Below, piece by piece: positions 1-7,841 of a stretch of DNA of 64,000 bases. Made by a program: the position numbers and the translations under genes. Under the pieces are notes generated by a model, which was not told the DNA's origin, did no database searches, and saw only the letters and a list, made by a program, of their open reading frames with translations. Position 1 is the first letter of the stretch. Every line of letters starts with the position of its first letter. The DNA comes from Buchnera aphidicola (Kaburagia rhusicola ensigallis) (GTDB lineage Bacteria; Pseudomonadota; Gammaproteobacteria; Enterobacterales; Enterobacteriaceae), in the NCBI GenBank assembly GCA_039830025.1, contig CP140040.1, positions 124,001 through 188,000 on the forward strand, read 5' to 3'.

Positions 1-504
1 AATATTTTTAGTGTATTTTTTTGTGGAAAATAAGGTTATATAAGTATTTTCATTCATTTTATATTCTCATGTTTATATATTTTGTATGATGTTGGTTTTT
101 ATTTTAATGAAGGACAAAACATAATACGTTTTTAAACATTAAAATACAAATAAAATTTATGTATGTAAATATATAGCATTAAGTAGTATAATTAATTGTT
201 ATCTATTATTTTAATAGAAATAAGATATTTTAATTTTTTTTATTATCTATAAATATAGATTTATTGTATTGTATTGGCTAAAAAAATTCAATGGATTTAT
301 TTAGTAACATTAGTATGTATCATAAATATATTATATAAAATATACAACATTATTTTTACATTTTAGGTTCTATAATTGTTTACAATTTCAAGTTCTAAAA
401 AATAGATTATTATTCAATTTTTTAGTATTAAAAACTTTTTAGATTTATTTTTATAATTTTTTGTACATATAATGCTTAAGGAAATATAAAGGTATAATGT
501 TTAT
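1..504. other. gene-free AT-rich region upstream of ydiK
   Basis: No open frame with recognisable homology, no tRNA-like cloverleaf and no strong hairpin was seen here. A TATAAT hexamer at 468-473 lies about 30 bases before the ydiK start and could be a -10 box, but no convincing -35 partner is present and such hexamers are common by chance in DNA this rich in A and T. The region probably combines a 5' regulatory region with residue of deleted genes. Confidence 0.6.
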
Positions 505-1623
505 ATGCAAAATAAGCGAGAAAGTATGGATTTACCGCAAGCTATTTTTTCTCTAATATTTATTATTATTATGATTTTTTCTAGTCTATGGATCATGCGT
601 CCATTTTTTTTAGGATTTTCTTGGGCTAGTATGGTAGTAATAGCAACATGGCCAGTTTTTTTAAAATTGCAATCTTTATTATGGGGCAATCGAGCATGTG
701 CTGTCATCACAATGATTATTATTTTATTGTTAATTTTTATCATTCCAATTTTTTGTTTAGTGAATAGTTTAATCGACAATAGTACTTCAGTAATTAGTTG
801 GTTAAGTTCAGAAAATTTAAGATTTCCTGATCTTTATTGGTTACAAGATATTCCCATTATTGGAGTAAAATTGTTTTCTAGTTATCAAAAACTATTAGAC
901 GAAGGTGGTTCTGAATTAATTACTAAAGTACAACCATATATGGGTAAAACTACTGAATTTTTTGTTGCTCAAGTAGGTCATGTTAGTCGATTTATTATTC
1001 ATTTAATTTTAATGTTAATTTTTAGTTCTCTTTTATATTGGAATGGTGAGAGAATGAGAAACATCATTAGACATTTTGCGGTTCGTTTGGGTTCGCATTC
1101 TGGAGATTCGGTTGTTTCTTTAGCTGGGCAAGCAGTTAGAGCAGTGGCTTTAGGAGTTGTTGTTACTGCATTAGTTCAAGGAATTTTAGGAGGAATAGGA
1201 TTAGCTATTTCTGGTATTCCATATTCTTCTTTGTTAATGATGTTGATGATTCTTTTATGTTTAGTTCAATTAGGACCATTGCCTGTATTAATTCCTGCCA
1301 TTATATGGTTGTACTGGCATGGTAATACTACTTGGGGAACCGTTCTATTCATTTGGAGCTTCATTGTATGTGTATTAGATCACGTATTGCGTCTTGTTCT
1401 TATACGAATAGGTGCTGATTTTCCAACTGTATTAATTTTATCAGGAGTAATAGGCGGTTTGATTGCGTTTGGTATGATTGGTTTATTTATTGGTCCAGTA
1501 GTATTAGTAATATCATATCGTCTTATTTCTTCTTGGATGGATGAAATACCAGCTCCTAGTTCTTTATCAAAAGAATCGATAAAACATTTTTTATTAAAAA
1601 ATAAAATTAAAAATAAAGATTAA
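505..1623 (+). CDS. ydiK: YdiK-like AI-2E transporter family membrane protein
   Basis: A polytopic inner-membrane protein of the YdiK/TqsA (AI-2E exporter, UPF0118) family, 372 residues, close to the E. coli YdiK length. Hydrophobic segments run through residues 10-80, 155-180 and 210-345. The family's most conserved stretches are kept, for example LGVVVTALVQ, LVQLGPLPVLIPAIIWLYW and LSGVIGGLIAFGMIGLFIGP. The substrate is unknown in E. coli and cannot be inferred here. An ATG eight codons in (526) is an alternative start; 505 is preferred because the residues before 526 resemble the YdiK N-terminus. It stands alone between gene-poor stretches. Retention of a permease of unknown substrate in a tiny genome suggests a useful function. 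Confidence 0.88.
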   Translation: MQNKRESMDLPQAIFSLIFIIIMIFSSLWIMRPFFLGFSWASMVVIATWPVFLKLQSLLWGNRACAVITMIIILLLIFIIPIFCLVNSLIDNSTSVISWLSSENLRFPDLYWLQDIPIIGVKLFSSYQKLLDEGGSELITKVQPYMGKTTEFFVAQVGHVSRFIIHLILMLIFSSLLYWNGERMRNIIRHFAVRLGSHSGDSVVSLAGQAVRAVALGVVVTALVQGILGGIGLAISGIPYSSLLMMLMILLCLVQLGPLPVLIPAIIWLYWHGNTTWGTVLFIWSFIVCVLDHVLRLVLIRIGADFPTVLILSGVIGGLIAFGMIGLFIGPVVLVISYRLISSWMDEIPAPSSLSKESIKHFLLKNKIKNKD

Positions 1624-2217
1624 TAATATTAATTAAATAATTTATATTTGTTTTTTAATAATAACAATTTATAAAAAATAGTTGAGTTGTTTTGAATGTT
1701 TTAGTGATTATATTTTTTAGATTTTTAATATTTTATTCTAAATTTACATAATATTATTAAAATAACTTTGTAATATAATTATTGATGATATTAATGTTGT
1801 GAATTATTAGTGTAAGTATTTTATTAGTTTTTTTAAACAAAGTTCATTGCGTTAATTATTAATATATTTTTGCATTATAAATTATTTTTGAATAAAACTT
1901 TTTGTAATTACTTTAATATTATTGTTGAAAATTTTAAATACCACGCATAAAAATATATTTAATTATTTTTAAAGATATTTTAAATAAATTATTAGTTATA
2001 TTTATTCTTTATATAATGACTTAATGATTATTTTTTAGAACATTGATATCTTTTATTTAATATATTTTTGATGTTAGAGCATGTAAAAATAATATTTATT
2101 TTAAATTATTTTTTTATATAACGTATTTTCCTTATTTTAAATTTTATAATTGATGCTTCATTATGCTGATTATAATTTTATTATATATTATAATATAGTA
2201 CATATTTAGAGAAAAAC
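1624..2217. other. gene-free AT-rich region between ydiK and aroH
   Basis: About 600 bases of A/T-rich DNA with stops in all frames on both strands. No recognisable pseudogene, RNA gene or strong hairpin was seen. It presumably carries the aroH promoter near its right end and eroded remains of deleted genes. Confidence 0.6.
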
Positions 2218-3264
2218 ATGAAAAAAACAGACGAATTAAGAACAATACGAATCGATCCACTAATTACTCCATTTGAATTAGCAAAACGTTATCCCATTAC
2301 TTCTTCTATTATGGATACTGTTATTCAAGCTAGAAAAAATATAGCCAATATTATGACAGGAACTGATTTACGTTTATTAGTTGTCATAGGGCCTTGTTCA
2401 GTTCATGATCCTTTAGCTGCAGTAGAATATGCAAGAAAATTGAATGACTTGCGTAAAAAGTATTCTTCTCGTTTAGAAATTGTAATGCGTACTTATTTTG
2501 AAAAACCACGTACTGTAATAGGATGGAAAGGACTTATTTCTGATCCTGATTTAAATGGTAGTTTTCGAGTAAATCATGGTTTATCAATCGCCAGAAAATT
2601 ATTATTAGATATTAATGAATTAGGATTGCCTGCTGCAACTGAATTTTTAGATATAGTAATCGGACAATTTATAGCAGATTTAATAAGTTGGGGTGCAATA
2701 GGAGCAAGAACTACTGAAAGTCAGATTCATCGCGAAATGGCATCAGCATTATCTTGTCCAGTAGGATTTAAGAATGGAACTGATGGAAACATACGAATTG
2801 CAATAGATGCTATTCGTGCTGCAAGTGTTAAACATTTATTTTTAGCACCTGATAAACATGGACAAATGACGATAAATCATACTAGTGGAAATCCATTTGG
2901 ACATGTTATTATGAGAGGAGGAAAATCTCCTAATTATCATGCTAAAGATATAGATTTAACTGTGAGATATTTGCAAGAGTTTAATCTTTTAGAATATTTA
3001 ATGATAGATTTTAGTCATGGAAATTGCTTAAAGCAACATAGACGTCAGTGTGATGTAGGAGAATCTATATCGAAACAAATTAGAGATGGTTCTACTGCCA
3101 TTTTTGGTGTTATGATTGAAAGTTTCATAGAAGAAGGATCTCAAAAAGTTATACATAATAAACCATTAACTTATGGAAAATCAATAACTGATCCTTGTTT
3201 AGGATGGAATGATAGTGTATATCTTATTCAAAAACTAGCTAATGCTGTAAATAGTAGATTTTAA
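2218..3264 (+). CDS. aroH: 3-deoxy-7-phosphoheptulonate synthase, Trp-sensitive type
   Basis: Condenses phosphoenolpyruvate and erythrose 4-phosphate to DAHP, the first step of the shikimate pathway for the aromatic amino acids the aphid needs. The 348-residue protein matches E. coli AroH in length and aligns without gaps. Conserved blocks include IGPCS (58-62), RTYFEKPRT, KGLISDPDLNGS, the ARTTESQIHRE block, FKNGTDG and DFSHGN. It resembles AroH more than AroF or AroG, for example in the GQF segment at 149-151. Positions whose mutation relieves tryptophan inhibition in E. coli AroH (Pro18, Val147, Gly149, Ala177) are all unchanged, so feedback control is probably intact. This rests on recalled mutant data. 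The gene is a single unit with wide non-coding DNA on both sides. Confidence 0.95.
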   Translation: MKKTDELRTIRIDPLITPFELAKRYPITSSIMDTVIQARKNIANIMTGTDLRLLVVIGPCSVHDPLAAVEYARKLNDLRKKYSSRLEIVMRTYFEKPRTVIGWKGLISDPDLNGSFRVNHGLSIARKLLLDINELGLPAATEFLDIVIGQFIADLISWGAIGARTTESQIHREMASALSCPVGFKNGTDGNIRIAIDAIRAASVKHLFLAPDKHGQMTINHTSGNPFGHVIMRGGKSPNYHAKDIDLTVRYLQEFNLLEYLMIDFSHGNCLKQHRRQCDVGESISKQIRDGSTAIFGVMIESFIEEGSQKVIHNKPLTYGKSITDPCLGWNDSVYLIQKLANAVNSRF

Positions 3265-3475
3265 TCGTTGTAATGTTAACTTTAATTTTTTTGCTAGTAT
3301 TTTTATATAAAATTGTATATTTAATTAATTATTTTTAAAAATCAATTTTTTTGATATGGATGTTAATATATGTATATTTAGTTTTTTATTTTTTATATCA
3401 ATACATTAAGTTTTATATTTAAATTTTGATGAATACAGTAAGCAAATAGAGCAATGTTGAAGTTAAGGATTGGAC

Positions 3476-5404
3476 ATGCCCGTTATTACGTTGTTAGACG
3501 GAAGTAAACTAATATATAAAAATGCTATTTCAGTCTTAGATATTGTAAAAAATATTTCTCCTAGTTTAGTAAAAAATTGTTGTTTTGGATATGTTAATGG
3601 TATAAGCGTAAATAAGTATACTATTATAGATTACGATGCTGACATTAGAATAATTTATAATCATGATAAAGTTTATTTAAATATTATTCGTAACGCTCTT
3701 ACTTGCGTTTTGGGGTATGCTGTAAAAGAGTTGTGGCCTAATGCTAAAATTGGTAAGAAGTCTGTTATAGAAAATGGATTTTATTGCGATATAGATGTAA
3801 ACTTCACGTTTAGAGATACAGATTTAACTTTATTAGAAAGTCGTATGTTAGATATAATTCAAAGAAAATATGATGTTTGTGTGCAGAAAGTAACATGGAA
3901 GAAAGCGTACGAAATATTTGAAAAATGTTCTGAAATATATAAATTACTAATTTTAAAAAATGATTTTGATATTAATCAAATCGTTTCTTTATGTTTTCAT
4001 CAAACGTATGTTGATTTTCAATGCGGAATTGCAATTCCTAATATTTCTGTTTGTCGTTATTTTAAATTACAAAAATTTTCTGGTGTATATTGGAATGGAA
4101 AAACAGAAAATAAAATCTTACAAAGAATTTATGGAACGGCGTGGAGTACATCGAATGAATTAAAAATGCATTTGGAATATGTACATCAGTCTGAGAAAAG
4201 AGATCATAGAAAAATATCTAAGAAATTAAGTTTGTATCATATTCAAGAAGAATCTCCAGGTATGATTTTTTGGCATCATAATGGTTTGGTTGTTTTCCGA
4301 GAATTAAAAAAATTTATGCGTGAGAAACTATGGAAGTACAGATATCAGGAAGTTCAAACACCGTTGATTATGAATCAAAAAGTTTGGAAAGATAGTGGTC
4401 ATTTAGATAATTATCGAGAATTTATGTTTATGACGCATTCGGAAAACAATGTTTATGGAATAAAACCTATGAATTGTCCTGGTCATGTTCAAATTTTCAA
4501 TTGTATTTTACATTCTTATCGAGATCTTCCTATTCGTATGTCGGAATTTGGAAGTTGTCATCGCAATGAACCATCAGGTTCTTTACATGGATTAATGAGG
4601 ATTAGAAATTTTACGCAAGATGACGCTCATATTTTTTGTAGAAAAGATCAAATTCGAAGTGAAATCGGTAATTGCATAAAGATGATATATGATGTTTATG
4701 CAATTTTTGGTTTTAAAAAAATTTTGGTAAGGTTATCTACTCGACCTAGCAATAGAATTGGAAGTGACGAGACATGGGATAGAGCTGAAAATGATTTAGC
4801 AACGTCATTGAAAGAAAGTGGTGTATCATTTGAATATCAACAAGGAGAAGGAGCATTTTACGGTCCTAAGATCGAATTGTCTTTACGTGATTGTTTAGGA
4901 AGAATTTGGCAATGCGCAACTATACAACTAGATTTTTATTTGCCTAAGCGTTTAGGTGCTTTTTACATTGATAAAAATAATGAAAAAAAAGAACCTATAA
5001 TAATTCATAGAGCAGTATTAGGATCAATTGAACGATTTATAGGGATTTTAATAGAAGAATATTCTGGTAATTTTCCAGTGTGGTTAGCTCCGGTACAGGT
5101 AGTTTTGATTAGTGTAAACAAGCAACATGTAAAATATATTACAACGTTATTTAATAGTTGGCTTAATTTAGGTATACGAGTTGAAGTAGATATAAGAAAT
5201 GAAAAAATTGGTTTTAAGATTAGAGAGCAAATTTTAAAGAAAATTCCATATATTGTTATTTGCGGTGATAAAGAAGTAATGAGTAATAAAATTACTTTTA
5301 GAATGCGTTCTGGGAAAAATGTTGTATTAGTAGATACACAATATTTTATTAAAAAGCTAAATACAGAAATTATAAATCGAAGTTTACATTTATCGGAGGA
5401 ATAA
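3476..5404 (+). CDS. thrS: threonyl-tRNA synthetase (editing site degenerate)
   Basis: Charges tRNA-Thr. The start is the ATG at 3476, preceded by AAGGAT; it gives MPVITLLDGS and 642 residues, the E. coli length. Order: TGS domain (1-62), N2 editing domain (about 63-225), class II catalytic core (about 240-530) and anticodon-binding domain (about 535-642). The catalytic zinc ligands are kept in NCPGH, DDAHIF and IIHRA. The editing domain has lost its signature: E. coli His73, His77, Cys182 and His186 are Asn73, Cys77, Gln182 and Ala186 here, although Asp180 remains. Aminoacylation should be normal, but clearance of Ser-tRNA-Thr should not. The stop lies inside the Shine-Dalgarno region of infC, so the two genes are translationally coupled. 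Confidence 0.96.
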   Translation: MPVITLLDGSKLIYKNAISVLDIVKNISPSLVKNCCFGYVNGISVNKYTIIDYDADIRIIYNHDKVYLNIIRNALTCVLGYAVKELWPNAKIGKKSVIENGFYCDIDVNFTFRDTDLTLLESRMLDIIQRKYDVCVQKVTWKKAYEIFEKCSEIYKLLILKNDFDINQIVSLCFHQTYVDFQCGIAIPNISVCRYFKLQKFSGVYWNGKTENKILQRIYGTAWSTSNELKMHLEYVHQSEKRDHRKISKKLSLYHIQEESPGMIFWHHNGLVVFRELKKFMREKLWKYRYQEVQTPLIMNQKVWKDSGHLDNYREFMFMTHSENNVYGIKPMNCPGHVQIFNCILHSYRDLPIRMSEFGSCHRNEPSGSLHGLMRIRNFTQDDAHIFCRKDQIRSEIGNCIKMIYDVYAIFGFKKILVRLSTRPSNRIGSDETWDRAENDLATSLKESGVSFEYQQGEGAFYGPKIELSLRDCLGRIWQCATIQLDFYLPKRLGAFYIDKNNEKKEPIIIHRAVLGSIERFIGILIEEYSGNFPVWLAPVQVVLISVNKQHVKYITTLFNSWLNLGIRVEVDIRNEKIGFKIREQILKKIPYIVICGDKEVMSNKITFRMRSGKNVVLVDTQYFIKKLNTEIINRSLHLSEE

Positions 5405-5407
5405 AGT

Positions 5408-5947
5408 ATTAAAGGTGGAAAGAGAGTACAAATCATAAAACCTAATCGAATAAATCATGAAATTCGTGCTTTGAAAGTTCGTCTTTCTGGTTTTAATGGA
5501 GAACAGATTGGTATTGTTACTTTAAAAGACGCTTTAAATAAAGCAAAAGAAATAGGAGCAGATTTAGTTGAGATTAGTCCAAATGCTGAACCTCCAGTAT
5601 GTCGTATTATGAATTATGGAAAATTTTTATATAAAAAAAGTAAATCTATCAAGGAACAACGGAAAAAGCAAAAAATAATTCATGTTAAGGAAGTGAAATT
5701 TCGTCCTGGAACCGATGAAGGTGATTATCAAGTTAAATTACGTAGTTTGATTCGTTTTTTAAAAGATGGACATAAAGTAAAAATTACTTTGCGTTTTCGT
5801 GGACGTGAAATGGTTCATCAACAAATTGGTATACAAGTATTGAATCGTATCAAAAATGATTTAATAGAATTAGCTTTGATAGAAACTTTTCCATCTAAAA
5901 TTGAAGGTCGTCAAATGATCATGGTTTTAGCACCTAAAAGAAAGTAA
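5408..5947 (+). CDS. infC: translation initiation factor IF-3, AUU start
   Basis: IF-3 binds the 30S subunit, prevents premature 50S joining and proofreads the start codon. The frame begins at ATT (5408-5410), three bases after the thrS stop, and reads [16 protein letters not shown], matching E. coli IF-3 from its first residues. The protein is 179 residues (E. coli 180). GGAGGA at 5396-5401 is the ribosome site and overlaps the end of thrS. In E. coli the AUU codon is the basis of IF-3 autoregulation, because IF-3 discriminates against its own start. A first in-frame start of the usual kind (TTG at 5471) would delete 21 conserved residues, so it is rejected. The C-terminal domain keeps [17 protein letters not shown] and FRGREM. 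Confidence 0.96.
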   Translation: MKGGKRVQIIKPNRINHEIRALKVRLSGFNGEQIGIVTLKDALNKAKEIGADLVEISPNAEPPVCRIMNYGKFLYKKSKSIKEQRKKQKIIHVKEVKFRPGTDEGDYQVKLRSLIRFLKDGHKVKITLRFRGREMVHQQIGIQVLNRIKNDLIELALIETFPSKIEGRQMIMVLAPKRK

Positions 5948-5989
5948 CAAAATTGTTATAATATAAATTATAATTAATATTATTTTGTT
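5946..5989 (+). promoter_or_regulatory. AT-rich compound stem-loop before rpmI
   Basis: Two nested inverted repeats lie between infC and rpmI: AACAAAAT (5946-5953) with ATTTTGTT (5982-5989), enclosing TTATAAT (5956-5962) with ATTATAA (5967-5973). In E. coli, ribosomal protein L20 represses rpmI-rplT by binding mRNA structures in this interval, so a regulatory role is possible. The stems are almost pure A/T and could be chance, so this is weak. Confidence 0.25.
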
Positions 5990-6034
5990 GTTTTTTATTA
6001 CATTCCTATGTTAATTTTAAATTGGAATATTATA

Positions 6035-6232
6035 ATGCCTAGAATTAAAACTTTACGTAGTGCAGCTAAGCGTTTTAAAAAAACTGCATCTGGTAGATTT
6101 AAGAGAAAACAAGCTAACTTAAGACATATTTTAACAAAAAAATCTACTGATCGTAAAAGAAATTTGCGTTCAAAAATAGTGGTATCTCAAAAAGATAACA
6201 ATAGGGTGCGTCTATTTTTACCTTATTTATGA
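6035..6232 (+). CDS. rpmI: 50S ribosomal protein L35
   Basis: A small basic protein of the large subunit. The start at 6035 gives [17 protein letters not shown] and 65 residues including the initiator, the size of E. coli L35; an ATG at 6008 would add nine unconserved residues and is rejected. [10 protein letters not shown] (28-37) is the family signature, and the C-terminal LPY ending is kept. It lies between infC and rplT as in E. coli, where L20 controls both ribosomal genes. Confidence 0.95.
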   Translation: MPRIKTLRSAAKRFKKTASGRFKRKQANLRHILTKKSTDRKRNLRSKIVVSQKDNNRVRLFLPYL

Positions 6233-6271
6233 ACTAATTGAAATTTATTTTAAGAAAAGGAGAAAAACACC

Positions 6272-6625
6272 ATGGCTCGCGTAAAACGTGGGGTAATTTC
6301 TCATGCTCGTCATAAAAAAGTTTTGAAGAAAGCCAAAGGTTATTATGGTGCACGATCAAGAACCTATAGGTCGGCTTGTCAAGCTGTTATTAAGTCAGGA
6401 CAATATTCTTATCGCGATCGTCGTCAAAAAAAGCGTCAATTTAGAAAACTATGGATTTCTCGCATCAATTCTGCTGCACGTGCTAACCAGATGTCTTATA
6501 GTCAATTTATGTATGGTTTAAAACAATCGTCTATAAACATTGATCGAAAAATATTATCTGACATTGCACTTTTTGACAGCGATGCTTTTAATTTATTAGT
6601 ACAACATTCAAAAAGTTCATTATAA
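6272..6625 (+). CDS. rplT: 50S ribosomal protein L20
   Basis: An early assembly protein of the 50S subunit that binds 23S rRNA and, in E. coli, represses rpmI-rplT. It is 117 residues with a strong ribosome site (AAGGAG) before the ATG. The basic N-terminal extension ([20 protein letters not shown]) and the core [21 protein letters not shown] are well conserved. A hairpin follows 13 bases after the stop. Confidence 0.97.
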   Translation: MARVKRGVISHARHKKVLKKAKGYYGARSRTYRSACQAVIKSGQYSYRDRRQKKRQFRKLWISRINSAARANQMSYSQFMYGLKQSSINIDRKILSDIALFDSDAFNLLVQHSKSSL

Positions 6626-6638
6626 TAAGAATGAATAT

Positions 6639-6666
6639 TTAGGAGGGAGTAACTAATCTCTCCTAA
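6639..6666 (+). terminator. hairpin after rplT, possible terminator or processing site
   Basis: TTAGGAGGG (6639-6647) pairs with CTCTCCTAA (6658-6666) over nine base pairs, including one G-T pair, with a ten-base loop. It is one of the few GC-containing hairpins in the window. The following bases are not a clean T-run, so it may be a processing or mRNA-stabilising structure and not a terminator. Confidence 0.45.
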
Positions 6667-6756
6667 TGTAAAATTGTTTTGTAATGATGAAGTTATGTAA
6701 AATATATAATATAGCTCAAATTATAATTCGTATCATTTAAAAATTGAGATAATTTT

Positions 6757-6784
6757 AAAAAGCTTCCAAGTAAGGAAGCTTTTT
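6757..6784 (+). terminator. intrinsic terminator/attenuator before pheS
   Basis: A perfect 11-bp stem, AAAAAGCTTCC (6757-6767) with GGAAGCTTTTT (6774-6784), and a six-base loop, with T-run forming the 3' side. It lies 57 bases upstream of pheS, the place of the pheST attenuator in E. coli. No leader peptide rich in phenylalanine codons was found upstream, so classical translation-coupled attenuation is not supported, but partial termination between rplT and pheS is likely. Confidence 0.75.
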
Positions 6785-6841
6785 GATATGGCTGGTGTTG
6801 TTACTATTTTATGGTATGTAATAGAGAACTAAGGAAAAATC

Positions 6842-7825
6842 GTGTTTGATTCTGTGAAATTAATGCAATTAGTAAATACAGAGATAAAAAATATTACAAC
6901 TGTACAAGAATTAAATATATTAAAAGTCAAGTATTTAGGAAAAAAAGGATATGTTTCTTCTAAAATATTTCAATTACGTCATGTTTCAAAAAATGAAAAA
7001 AGAAAATTTGGTGAAATGTTAAACAAAGTTAAAACTGATTTAAAAATTTTGTTTCGTAGATATCAGCAACAGTTAGAAAGATCATCTTACGACAAATTAT
7101 TACAGGAAGATATTATTGATATATCATTGCCTGGACGTCGTAATAATGTTGGTGCATTACATCCAATAACCCAAGTAATTAGTGATGTAGAAAGTTTTTT
7201 TTTAAAATTAGGATTTGAAATTGTTAGAGGGCAAGAAATAGATGATGATTATCATAATTTTGATGCGTTAAATATTTCGAAGAATCATCCGTCTAGAACT
7301 GATCATGATACTTTTTGGTTTGATTCTCATCGTTTATTACGAACTCAAACTTCTAATATGCAAATTAGATCTATGAAAAAAATGCAATTACCAATTACAA
7401 TTATTGTACCAGGAAAGGTATATAGAAATGATTGCGATAGTACTCATACACCTATGTTTCATCAAATTGAAGGGTTAGTAATTAACAAAAATGTGAATTT
7501 TTCTAATTTAAAATGGATAATTGAATTATTTTTGAATTATTTTTTTGAAAATAGTATTAAAATTCGATTTAGACCGTCATATTTCCCTTTCACTTTCATA
7601 TCAACTGAAGTAGATATTTTAGGAAACAATAAAAAATGGTTAGAAATATTAGGTTGTGGTATGGTTCATCCAAATGTATTAAAAAATGTTAATATTGATT
7701 CAGAGGAATATTCTGGTTATGCTTTTGGTTTAGGAGTAGAAAGAATTGCTATGTTACGTTATGGAATTTCAGATATTCGCACATTTTTTGAAAATGATTT
7801 AAAATTTCTTAAACAATTTAAATAA
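6842..7825 (+). CDS. pheS: phenylalanyl-tRNA synthetase alpha subunit
   Basis: The catalytic subunit of the alpha2beta2 PheRS. It starts with GTG at 6842 behind AAGGAAAAA and has 327 residues, the E. coli length. An N-terminal coiled coil (about 1-85) precedes the class II core. Motif 2 (PGKVYRNDCDSTHTPMFHQ) and motif 3 (GLGVERIAMLRYGISD) are clear, and LLRTQTS and FRPSYFPF are intact. Sixteen bases separate it from pheT. Confidence 0.96.
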   Translation: MFDSVKLMQLVNTEIKNITTVQELNILKVKYLGKKGYVSSKIFQLRHVSKNEKRKFGEMLNKVKTDLKILFRRYQQQLERSSYDKLLQEDIIDISLPGRRNNVGALHPITQVISDVESFFLKLGFEIVRGQEIDDDYHNFDALNISKNHPSRTDHDTFWFDSHRLLRTQTSNMQIRSMKKMQLPITIIVPGKVYRNDCDSTHTPMFHQIEGLVINKNVNFSNLKWIIELFLNYFFENSIKIRFRPSYFPFTFISTEVDILGNNKKWLEILGCGMVHPNVLKNVNIDSEEYSGYAFGLGVERIAMLRYGISDIRTFFENDLKFLKQFK

Positions 7826-7841
7826 AAGTGAGTATGTAGTA

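Noticed and set aside
501..779. Minus-strand open frame of about 90 codons opposite ydiK
   Set aside because: It lies wholly antisense to a well-conserved gene, has no recognisable homology and reflects low stop frequency opposite a hydrophobic coding sequence.
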